Assembly (NCBI GenBank): GCA_963169805.1
Contig: CAUJDY010000121.1
Span: forward strand, 1-32,145
DNA length: 32,145 nt
Direction: 5' to 3'
Source: Bdellovibrionota bacterium
Lineage (GTDB): Bacteria > Bdellovibrionota > Bdellovibrionia > Bdellovibrionales > JAEYZS01
Shown here: positions 8,527 to 15,307 of the stretch, in pieces
Layout: every line of letters starts with the position of its first letter
Position numbering within the stretch: the stretch's first letter is position 1
Made by a program: the position numbers and the translations under genes
The notes under the pieces: generated by a model
What the model was told of the DNA's origin: nothing
The model's database searches: none
The model's input: the letters and a program-made list of their open reading frames with translations, nothing else

Positions 8527-9116
8527 TTAATGTAATCCTTAATAAGTCCAAGTGCGTTTGAGTTTATCTTCAAAAAGCGAACTCCATACTTGATTGGCGA
8601 ATTTCTGTCTTCCAAAGATTTTGAGTATTTTTTGCTTACAACTTCACAAATTGCATTAAATGGAGGAACAGAATCCCCTGGCTTAAAATGTAGGTATATT
8701 TTTTCGCCTGGATTAATCATGGCGTTATGAACAACGATTCCGGCACCACCTTCACTAATCTCGATGGCTTCACCTTTCCAAACTCTCTCATTATCGTGGA
8801 TAATGATAGATCCATTAAAATTCTTTCTTTCATGTCGCCTACGAAAGAAAATATTTTTAATTTCTGGGTCTTCATTTTTCTCAAATAGGTTATGAATTTG
8901 CGAAGGTTCAAACAATGGGACATCTGCGATTCTAAGCCAATTTTCTTGACCTTGCTTCCAGATATAATCAAATTCAAAAACGGCCTTACTCTGAAGCATT
9001 TTTACTACTTCGAGATAACTGAATGGTCCGTATTTATTATCCCACTTAAGGATATACCACTCTTGTAACTTATGATGTTCTTCCAACTCACTCTGTTGGC
9101 GTTGCTGTTTAGCCAT
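8514..9116 (-). CDS. GYF-like domain plus PilZ domain protein (putative c-di-GMP receptor)
   Basis: A 200-residue cytoplasmic protein. I chose the ATG at 9116 because GAGGG ends 5 bases before it; the ATG at 9128 overlaps this ribosome site and is less likely. Residues about 19-70 form a GYF_2-like domain: W20, then NKYGPFSYLEVVKML, then a conserved W60 (ENWLRIADVPLF). Residues about 91-195 form a PilZ domain with the RRRHERKNF arginine motif and EISEGGAG, which matches the (D/N)xSxxG motif except for Glu at the first position. PilZ domains bind cyclic di-GMP, and both key arginines and the Ser/Gly are kept, so binding is plausible. It lies directly upstream of the Glt-like operon on the same strand. 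The Myxococcus Glt protein GltJ also carries a GYF domain, which makes a functional link possible but unproven. Confidence 0.85.
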   Translation of the reverse strand: MAKQQRQQSELEEHHKLQEWYILKWDNKYGPFSYLEVVKMLQSKAVFEFDYIWKQGQENWLRIADVPLFEPSQIHNLFEKNEDPEIKNIFFRRRHERKNFNGSIIIHDNERVWKGEAIEISEGGAGIVVHNAMINPGEKIYLHFKPGDSVPPFNAICEVVSKKYSKSLEDRNSPIKYGVRFLKINSNALGLIKDYIKKAS

Positions 9117-9479
9117 AATTGCCCTCATATGCAGCCCTAATACGCATCCATACCTAGAGCTTACGCATATTTACGATTCGGATTTATGTCTACTAGACTT
9201 GAGGTTGGTCTTAAGGATTTTAGTCGGCCTGTCCACAGATTTTACACTTTGATAAACATTCCGCCTCAAAGAGGTATCTTTACTCATGCGAATTATCTCT
9301 TAATATTTAAAGATCCATTTTGATACAAAAGGCGCCTGCCGACTTTTTGATGACCACAGCGTTATGACTAGTGCGATGTAAAACTAGTTTGGGAACTTTT
9401 TTTGATAAAAAACTATTTTATCTTTTTTACAACTCAAATCAAAATTAAACCGTACAATTCGGAAAAGCGACCTGGTACC
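9117..9479. other. 363-base intergenic stretch
   Basis: This stretch lies between the phnE stop and the PilZ gene and must hold the PilZ promoter on the minus strand. I see no tRNA or other known RNA. Features noted are an AT-rich hairpin at 9404-9422, the short inverted pair AGTCGGC near 9221 and GCCGACT near 9340 about 110 bases apart, and two small open frames. One is on the minus strand (9171-9287, 38 codons, very basic, AAGAGA upstream). The other is on the plus strand (9186-9323, 45 codons, no clear ribosome site). Neither can be supported as a gene from sequence alone. Confidence 0.5.
9404..9428 (+). terminator. Weak AT-rich hairpin with T-run
   Basis: GATAAAA (9404-9410) and TTTTATC (9416-9422) form a 7-bp stem with a 5-base loop, followed by six T (9423-9428) on the plus strand. 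The stem has only one G-C pair and no known plus-strand gene ends here, so function as a terminator is uncertain. Confidence 0.25.
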
Positions 9480-10508
9480 TTATTTGAGGGCTTCACGGAT
9501 TTGGGCAGAGGCTACGTCCATAGCCCATACGACGGCAATAATGAGGAGGCCTAAAGTACCCACTTCATGCCAGAGCGCTTGCCCTTGGTAATTCATAAGC
9601 ATAGTTCCAATACCACCACCACCAACGAGACCAATTATCGTAGCCATTCTTACATTGATGTCCCAGCGGAAAATTGTGAACGAAATAAATGGCAGTACAA
9701 TCTGAGGTACTATCGCAAACCAAATCACTTGAAGAGCATTGGCTCCCGTAGATTGAATTCCCTCAACAGGCCCATCTTCAACGCACTCAATTTGCTCCGA
9801 GTATTGCTTGGTCAAAGAAGCAACAGTGTGAATCATTAACGCTAACATACCAGCAAAAGGACCAATTCCTACCCATACAGAAAATATAATTGCCCAGATA
9901 AGCGGCTCAATTGAACGCGTCACATTCATAATTATTCTAAGAACTGTATAAACAATTACACCCATCGCTGATTTGTTCATAATGTTACTTGCACACAAAA
10001 AGCTGAGAATAAAAGAAACTGGCACTGCTATTGCAGTTGCTAAAAATGCCATAAAAATTGTTTGAACAATCGCTAAAACACCTTGCGGAAGAATAGAGAG
10101 ATTCGGAGTAAACATTGCAGAAAAAATTCTTTTAGCTCCCTCAAAACCTTTTTGAGAGCTTAATTCATAGAAAGAAAATTCTGTCACAATTAAACTTGCA
10201 ATAAGGGTTATCAAGAAAAATACAGAGAGTTGAGCTCCCCAAAAACTTTGTAACATTCCTTTTTTTTGTCCCTGAGCTTTTTTATGAGCAGGTTCAAAAA
10301 TTAAACGACCCAGAGTTTTCACCTTCGCTTTTTCAAGCATAACGACCAAAACAAGCGCTACCACAAAGCAAAGTAATGCCACCAGGCTGTTTTGTCCTAA
10401 ATCCAACAAAACATCCTCACCGGGTTGCACAATTGCCACGATTAACATCATGAAAATGTAACCAATAGATGTTACGTCAAAAAAGCGAGCTTTAACATTT
10501 TCTTTCAT
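9480..10508 (-). CDS. phnE: Phosphonate-type ABC transporter permease PhnE
   Basis: A membrane protein of about 342 residues, the permease of the phnDCE operon, taking phosphonate, phosphite or a related anion through the inner membrane. The C-terminal two thirds is a BPD-type permease domain, with the cytoplasmic coupling loop near GPVEGIQSTGANALQVIWF and the ending IGLVGGGGIGTMLM that is typical of PhnE. I prefer the ATG at 10508, with GGGGA 6 bases upstream; an ATG at 10526 directly abuts the phnC stop and is possible by coupling. The usual PhnE has about 260-280 residues. This one carries an N-terminal extension of roughly 70 residues with two extra hydrophobic segments (about 12-60). The extension has no obvious motif. 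Confidence 0.88.
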   Translation of the reverse strand: MKENVKARFFDVTSIGYIFMMLIVAIVQPGEDVLLDLGQNSLVALLCFVVALVLVVMLEKAKVKTLGRLIFEPAHKKAQGQKKGMLQSFWGAQLSVFFLITLIASLIVTEFSFYELSSQKGFEGAKRIFSAMFTPNLSILPQGVLAIVQTIFMAFLATAIAVPVSFILSFLCASNIMNKSAMGVIVYTVLRIIMNVTRSIEPLIWAIIFSVWVGIGPFAGMLALMIHTVASLTKQYSEQIECVEDGPVEGIQSTGANALQVIWFAIVPQIVLPFISFTIFRWDINVRMATIIGLVGGGGIGTMLMNYQGQALWHEVGTLGLLIIAVVWAMDVASAQIREALK

Positions 10509-10526
10509 TGAATTTCCCCAAAGCAT

Positions 10527-11297
10527 TTAATTGATGTGAACTTCTTTTGCGCCTTCACCATAGATTTTTTCAAACCAGGCATTATCTATATTCTTGGGCT
10601 CGCCGTCATAAATGACTTGTCCACCCTTAAGCGCAATCACACGAGTTGCATATCGTCTGACTAGACTCAAAAAGTGAAGGTTGCAAACAATTGTTATTCC
10701 CAATTCTTTATTCACTTTTTCGAGATAATCCATCACGGTATGGCAGGTAGCTGGATCAAGAGACGCAACTGGTTCATCTGCAAGAAGAACCTCAGGATGT
10801 TGAGCTAATGCACGCGCAATTGCCACGCGTTGTTTTTGTCCTCCAGAGAGTTGGCTAGCACGATAATTGGCCTTATCGGCTATCCCGACAAGCTTGAGGT
10901 ATTTCAATGCCTGCTCTTTTGCTTTATCAGAAAATAACCCAAGTAAACTTTGAAATGTTCCTGTCGAATGAAGACTCCCCATCATAACGTTACTCATAAC
11001 AGTATGACGATCTACCAGATTAAAGTGTTGAAAGATCATAGCAATTTTACTTCTTAAATTCCTAACCTCTGAACCTTTAATGTGCGCGGTGTTCTTACCG
11101 TGAAACAGGATTTCTCCTCCTGTTGGTTCATGCAAACGATTGAGACATCTTAAAAGTGTTGATTTACCCGAACCAGACAAGCCAATTATGACTAAAAACT
11201 CACCCTTTTTAACATCAAAAGATACACCCTTAAGAGCTTGAACGCCGTTTGCGTATGTCTTTTCTAGATTTTTTACAGATAAAATATTGTTCGACAT
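10527..11297 (-). CDS. phnC: Phosphonate-type ABC transporter ATP-binding protein PhnC
   Basis: A 256-residue ABC ATPase, the usual size for PhnC. Visible motifs are Walker A GLSGSGKST (39-47), the Q-loop Gln90 (IFQHFNLV), the signature LSGGQKQR (150-157), Walker B VLLADEP with Glu175, the D-loop SLDP, and the H-loop His in CNLHFLSL. The combination FQHFNLV and CNLHFLSL is typical of PhnC rather than of amino-acid transporters. The ATG lies one base after the phnD stop and the stop is followed at once by a possible phnE ATG, so the three genes should be translationally coupled. It powers the PhnE permease with PhnD as the binding protein. Confidence 0.93.
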   Translation of the reverse strand: MSNNILSVKNLEKTYANGVQALKGVSFDVKKGEFLVIIGLSGSGKSTLLRCLNRLHEPTGGEILFHGKNTAHIKGSEVRNLRSKIAMIFQHFNLVDRHTVMSNVMMGSLHSTGTFQSLLGLFSDKAKEQALKYLKLVGIADKANYRASQLSGGQKQRVAIARALAQHPEVLLADEPVASLDPATCHTVMDYLEKVNKELGITIVCNLHFLSLVRRYATRVIALKGGQVIYDGEPKNIDNAWFEKIYGEGAKEVHIN

Positions 11298-11298
11298 T

Positions 11299-12201
11299 TT
11301 ATTTCACGAGCTCCGAAGCCTTTTGACCTAGATCTTTTAAGATCGCACGAACAGAGTCATATTCTGTGTCAGTTGTCTTTTCTAAATCAGTAATACCATA
11401 AAGATCATGGAATGCCTTTCGGCCAGACTCAGTTTTTACAAATCTGACGAGCGCCTCTTGAATATTCTTTTTCATTTCTTCTGGGAGATCTTTTCTAAAA
11501 ACAAAAGGATCGTTTGGGATATCAGAAGTCAATTCCACAATCTTAACTTTATCAGCAACATCAGGAAACTGGGTCAAGACCAGGCGTCTTGCATCCTGTA
11601 ATTTGCCTTCCTCTGGTGGCGTATAAAATGTTGCGCCTGCATCCACTTGACCTTGGTAAACCATGGTCACCACGTTATCATGCTTTTTTGCAAATACAGT
11701 TGTAGAAGGCTTTACATTTTTATCCTTGAGGTATTTGGCAGGAAGAAGGTACCCAGAGGTCGAAGCGGAATCTACATAAGCAAATCTTTTTCCATTTAAA
11801 TCTTCTAACTTTTTAATTGGACTATCTGTGCGTGCAATAATTTGTGATTTGTAAGTTCCAGAGCCATAACGAATAACTTTGAGTAAAGCCTGAGTTCCGT
11901 AGCGCTCATTTGCAAGTATGTATCCGAATGTGTTTAATGAAGCAACATCTGCTCTATCTGTACCAAAAGCTTCAACGACAGCCACATAGCTCTGCGGAAT
12001 TGCAAATTTATACTTATATGGAGTTTCCTTTTCCAAAAATTCTTCTACAACCTTAGCACCAGATTCTAACAATGTAGCATCCACTGATGGCACAAAGAAA
12101 AACTTGATAGGATTAGCTTCAGAACCAAGGGGCTCTTCTTTTCTAGTACAAGACAAAGCCGCCACACACACCATTACAACAAGGAACAAATTCCTAACCA
12201 T
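11299..12201 (-). CDS. phnD: Phosphonate/phosphite-type binding lipoprotein PhnD
   Basis: A 300-residue periplasmic binding protein. The start is the ATG at 12201, with GGAGGA 4 bases upstream; a TTG four codons earlier overlaps that site. Residues 1-18 form a lipoprotein-like signal ending ALSC (Cys18). The body has the PhnD family pattern: IKFFFVPSVDA near the start, FGTDRADVASLNTFGYILA, LNGKRFAYVDSASTSGYLLP, GQVDAGATFYTPPEEG and the segment SDIPNDPFVFRKDLP. These loops bind the oxyanion in family members. It heads the phnD-phnC-phnE operon, divergent from a HAD hydrolase gene 103 bases away. No C-P lyase, phosphonatase or phosphite dehydrogenase gene is visible, so the true ligand (phosphonate, phosphite or another anion) is open. 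Confidence 0.9.
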   Translation of the reverse strand: MVRNLFLVVMVCVAALSCTRKEEPLGSEANPIKFFFVPSVDATLLESGAKVVEEFLEKETPYKYKFAIPQSYVAVVEAFGTDRADVASLNTFGYILANERYGTQALLKVIRYGSGTYKSQIIARTDSPIKKLEDLNGKRFAYVDSASTSGYLLPAKYLKDKNVKPSTTVFAKKHDNVVTMVYQGQVDAGATFYTPPEEGKLQDARRLVLTQFPDVADKVKIVELTSDIPNDPFVFRKDLPEEMKKNIQEALVRFVKTESGRKAFHDLYGITDLEKTTDTEYDSVRAILKDLGQKASELVK

Positions 12202-12266
12202 GTGATCCTCCAAAATATTGCAGGCAACATAAGTAACATTCGATCCAAAGACTCACAAGAAAGAGT

Positions 12267-12295
12267 TTGTATTTTGATTAAAGAGAAGTCATATT
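12267..12295 (+). promoter_or_regulatory. Putative promoter of the HAD hydrolase gene
   Basis: TTGTAT (12267-12272) and CATATT (12290-12295) are separated by 17 bases. The -10 hexamer ends only 9 bases before the ATG at 12305, so the mRNA would have almost no leader. Only a weak AGG lies before the ATG. Confidence 0.35.
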
Positions 12296-12304
12296 TTCAG
12301 GCTT

Positions 12305-13033
12305 ATGACGCAGACTGAGCAGGTCTTACAAAATGTACTACAAGAGATTCAAAAAACCCTTGCTAAACAAGGCACAGTCAGAGCCGTATTTGATCTAGAC
12401 TCCACCCTATTTGATGTAAGACCTAGAATTATTAGAATAATTAAAGAATTCTGCGTAGATAACTCAATGCGTCTAAAATACCCTAACGCCACCCAAATAC
12501 TCTCTAACATTAAAGAACTATCCCATTCCTATTACATTAAAGATCATATGTACGAATTAGGCCTTCAAAATGAACCTGATCAATTTTTTAAAGATATTTA
12601 TTCCTATTGGAAAATACGGTTCTTTCACAATGACTATGTTATTCACGACGAACCCGTGCAAGGGGCAGTTGAATTTGTTCAAAAGCTACATCAACTTGGA
12701 GTCCACATTGAGTATCTTACAGGAAGAGATATTCCACGCATGCAGTTGGGAACAATTGAAAGCTTAAAAAAATGGAATTTTCCAATCCACACAGCACTAG
12801 CTGAACTTGTCTTGAAACCTCATTTTTCTATGGATGATGCTGAATTCAAGAGAGACCATTTTCAATCTGCAGATCCTAATACAGAAATATGGTTTTTCGA
12901 AAATGAGCCAGTCAATATCCAGTTGATTCTAAAGGACTGCCCAAAAGTAAAATGTATTTTTTTTGATTCTGTTCATATGGGCCAAGCAGAAGAACCTCGA
13001 CACTTACCTACAATTCAACATTTTAAAATTTAA
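12305..13033 (+). CDS. HAD-superfamily hydrolase, substrate unknown
   Basis: A 242-residue cytoplasmic protein. HAD motif I is VFDLDSTLFD, with nucleophile Asp30 and acid/base Asp32. Motif II is YLTGRD with Thr139. Motif III Lys may be Lys171 (LKPHF). Motif IV is WFFENEP, with Glu199 and Glu201 in place of the usual Asp pair. The segment between motifs I and II (about 40-130) is a helical C1-type cap. The fold predicts a phosphatase acting on a small phosphorylated molecule. It is divergent from phnDCE, which might point to phosphorus scavenging, but nothing in the protein fixes the substrate. The start is the first ATG in frame and has no strong ribosome site. Confidence 0.82.
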   Translation: MTQTEQVLQNVLQEIQKTLAKQGTVRAVFDLDSTLFDVRPRIIRIIKEFCVDNSMRLKYPNATQILSNIKELSHSYYIKDHMYELGLQNEPDQFFKDIYSYWKIRFFHNDYVIHDEPVQGAVEFVQKLHQLGVHIEYLTGRDIPRMQLGTIESLKKWNFPIHTALAELVLKPHFSMDDAEFKRDHFQSADPNTEIWFFENEPVNIQLILKDCPKVKCIFFDSVHMGQAEEPRHLPTIQHFKI

Positions 13034-13144
13034 TTACTTACAACAGAGTAGCCTGTAACATTTTTAAAAACTTGTAAACTCTACGGTCTCTGTAAATTAA
13101 ATTCTGTGATACCTTTGATCTTCAATTTTTTAAAGAGGTAACTA

Positions 13145-15202
13145 ATGAAAATTCTATTTTTCGTGCTGGCGTTAATTTTATCTAAAGTTTCAGCTCAGGA
13201 GCACCAAGATCAAAACAAACCTTCATCTATTCTAGCTATAGAAGGAGATTACAAAATTCGACAACTCGTTGTTCCTGGATTTGAAGAACTTCCCGTTCAA
13301 AGAAAACTTTTTGCTTATTATCTCGCTCAGGCGGGAATTGCAGGAAAAGATATTTTCTGGCAACAGGCTTCCAAAGAAGGATTGGCTATCCGAAACCTTT
13401 TTGAAAAACTTTGGGCTTATAGCGATACCTGGACTCATGAACAAAGAAAAAATATTTCTGAATATCTCTATAAGCTCTATGCGAATCATGCTAACTACGA
13501 TTATATGGGGAATTTTAAGCTCATACTTAAAGGTTTCTCAGAAAAACAACTCGTTCAACTTGCCCGTAGTGACAAAAAACTAAGACGAGAGATTCGCAGG
13601 CTCTCTCGAGATATTCTCGATCCTAATTATAAAACAACATACATGGCTTCAGCTCCAGCAGATTTAATCGCAGACACTCAGACAGACTTTTATGGTAAAG
13701 GGTTTACTCAAGCCGATTTTGAATCAATGTCTCCTGAAATGCAGAATGAGTTTTTGAGCTATCCCAAAAAAACATCTAAAGGAATTGAAGCTGAAAAACT
13801 CATGATTGGTGGTAAATACAGCCCAGAATTAACGGCCATTGATTTCTATTTAAGCGAAGCCCAAAAATATGCAACAGATGCAGAAAAAGAAATTTTAAGT
13901 GCCTATAGAAAAGCGCTACGTACAGGAAAAACAGAAGATCTTCGGCACGCGGAAACTCTTTGGGTTCAACACAGAGCTACCGACATTGAATTTCAGGTTG
14001 GATTTATTGAAGCCTACCATGATCCGATGAGAGTGCGCGGGGCCTGGGAAGCTTTTGTTTTCTTACTTGCAAAAGACGCCCAAACAAAAGACCGAGTTGA
14101 AAGAATCCGTCAAAATGCCTCCTACTTTGAAGCAAATATGCCTGTAGACTCACGCTTTCAAAAAGCCCCCGGCTTTATTCCCCCTCAAGCAGAAGGAGCG
14201 TTTATGATTCTAGGCTCTGGTGAAAGTGGCGAAAGACCTTTTTCAGGAGTGAATCTGCCTAACGATGAGAGAATATCTGAAATCTACGGCACAAAGAGTT
14301 TTGGAAATTTAAACGTCTTGAACGATCTCAATCAAGCAGGTGATCAAAAAGAAGCTCATCTTCGAAAGTGGCTACCGAGAGAATATCACTTCTTTATTCC
14401 AAAATTTGATTACGCACATTTTGATACACTTCAGGTGGAATTACATGAAATTTTAGGGCATGGGTCTGGACAAAATCTTCCAAGCGTTACTGATAACATG
14501 ATGAAAGAGACGTACTCTCCATTAGAAGAAATGAGAGCTGAGACAGCCTCTTTGTACCAATTGATGGATCCCAAAATGATGGAATTTGGAATTCTTCCCA
14601 AAATGAGCGGAGAAGAGTTTGATATGTACCGAAAATCAGCTCTATCTATGTTCTTTGCAGACTACATCAATAAATATGAGCTCCTAGCAGACAACGCGAC
14701 AGAAATTACACAAGCTCACAGAAGAGCCGCCCTCGTTATGCTCAATTTTTTAAGGGCTCGAAATGTGATTGAAGTTCAAACAGTTGAGGGGGAATACCCT
14801 CATGTTCTCGTTAAAGATGCAGAAAAAGCTCGCCAAGCCCTTGGAGAACTTTGGAGTTGGATTCAAACTGCAAAGTCGACAGGTGACTATGATTTGTCAG
14901 TTAGACTTTTTAACGAATACGCAAATTATGAAGATTTTCACAGGAACTTAAGAAGACTTGTGAAAGAACGGATTCAAGCTGAAAACTTACCAACCCAAAC
15001 AATTCATCTCAATCCGCAGCTGGATCTCGTTAGAAATGAAAAAGGTAATATTGTGAATGTTGAAATTCGCTATCACAACTTTTCGCAAAAAGACCGAAAC
15101 GCTGTGGAACGCGTTGTGGATCACATGCACGCTAATAACACACAATCAAAAAAACTTCGTGAGAACATACAACTCTTTAGCTGCAGATATTACTTTCAGT
15201 AA
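13145..15202 (+). CDS. Exported M49 dipeptidyl-peptidase III-like metallopeptidase
   Basis: A 685-residue protein with a signal peptide (MKILFFVLALILSKVSA then Q). The zinc site of peptidase family M49 is clear: HEILGHGSG (434-442) supplies two His ligands and the catalytic Glu, and EEMRAE (461-466) supplies the third ligand Glu. The segment FQVGFIEAYHDPMRVRGAWE (about 284-302) matches the family's conserved substrate-binding region. M49 enzymes remove dipeptides from the N-terminus of short peptides. Many family members are cytosolic; the signal peptide here places it in the periplasm or outside, where it would feed on peptides. Length is normal for the family. AGAGG lies 6 bases before the ATG. 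The gene stands alone and converges on the lytic transglycosylase gene, separated by a large palindrome. Confidence 0.92.
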   Translation: MKILFFVLALILSKVSAQEHQDQNKPSSILAIEGDYKIRQLVVPGFEELPVQRKLFAYYLAQAGIAGKDIFWQQASKEGLAIRNLFEKLWAYSDTWTHEQRKNISEYLYKLYANHANYDYMGNFKLILKGFSEKQLVQLARSDKKLRREIRRLSRDILDPNYKTTYMASAPADLIADTQTDFYGKGFTQADFESMSPEMQNEFLSYPKKTSKGIEAEKLMIGGKYSPELTAIDFYLSEAQKYATDAEKEILSAYRKALRTGKTEDLRHAETLWVQHRATDIEFQVGFIEAYHDPMRVRGAWEAFVFLLAKDAQTKDRVERIRQNASYFEANMPVDSRFQKAPGFIPPQAEGAFMILGSGESGERPFSGVNLPNDERISEIYGTKSFGNLNVLNDLNQAGDQKEAHLRKWLPREYHFFIPKFDYAHFDTLQVELHEILGHGSGQNLPSVTDNMMKETYSPLEEMRAETASLYQLMDPKMMEFGILPKMSGEEFDMYRKSALSMFFADYINKYELLADNATEITQAHRRAALVMLNFLRARNVIEVQTVEGEYPHVLVKDAEKARQALGELWSWIQTAKSTGDYDLSVRLFNEYANYEDFHRNLRRLVKERIQAENLPTQTIHLNPQLDLVRNEKGNIVNVEIRYHNFSQKDRNAVERVVDHMHANNTQSKKLRENIQLFSCRYYFQ

Positions 15203-15205
15203 AAG

Positions 15206-15307
15206 CTAAAAGGTACGCCGTACTATTTGGTTGAGATCTGCGTTATACCCTATGAAAAATTAGGGTATAACGCAGATCTCAACCAAATAGTACGGCGTAC
15301 CTTTTAG
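15206..15307. terminator. Perfect inverted repeat, 47-bp arms and 8-base loop, between convergent genes
   Basis: Left arm 15206-15252 and right arm 15261-15307 are exact reverse complements over 47 bases. The loop is TGAAAAAT (15253-15260). The arms begin CTAAAAGG and end CCTTTTAG, so transcripts from either side would form a very long hairpin flanked by A and T runs. It starts 4 bases after the stop of the peptidase gene and contains the stop codon of the transglycosylase gene. A bidirectional terminator is the simplest role, but the stem is far longer than a normal intrinsic terminator and has no mismatch. Confidence 0.85.

Noticed and set aside
9171-9287. Minus-strand open frame of 38 codons, rich in Lys, Arg and Ser, with AAGAGA upstream
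   Set aside because: Too short and compositionally simple to support; it lies in the probable promoter region of the PilZ gene. Conservation would be needed.
9186-9323. Plus-strand open frame of 45 codons ending about 80 bases before a T-run hairpin
   Set aside because: No ribosome site, and it overlaps the frame on the other strand. Nothing favours it over chance.
9117-9479. Possible tRNA or riboswitch in the longest intergenic stretch
   Set aside because: No cloverleaf, CCA end or known riboswitch core could be recognised.
12202-12213. TTG start four codons upstream for phnD
   Set aside because: It overlaps the GGAGGA ribosome site that serves the ATG at 12201, and would put charged residues before the signal peptide.
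15206-15307. CRISPR or insertion-sequence reading of the 47-bp palindrome
   Set aside because: There is one inverted pair only, with no spacers, no transposase and no flanking direct repeat.
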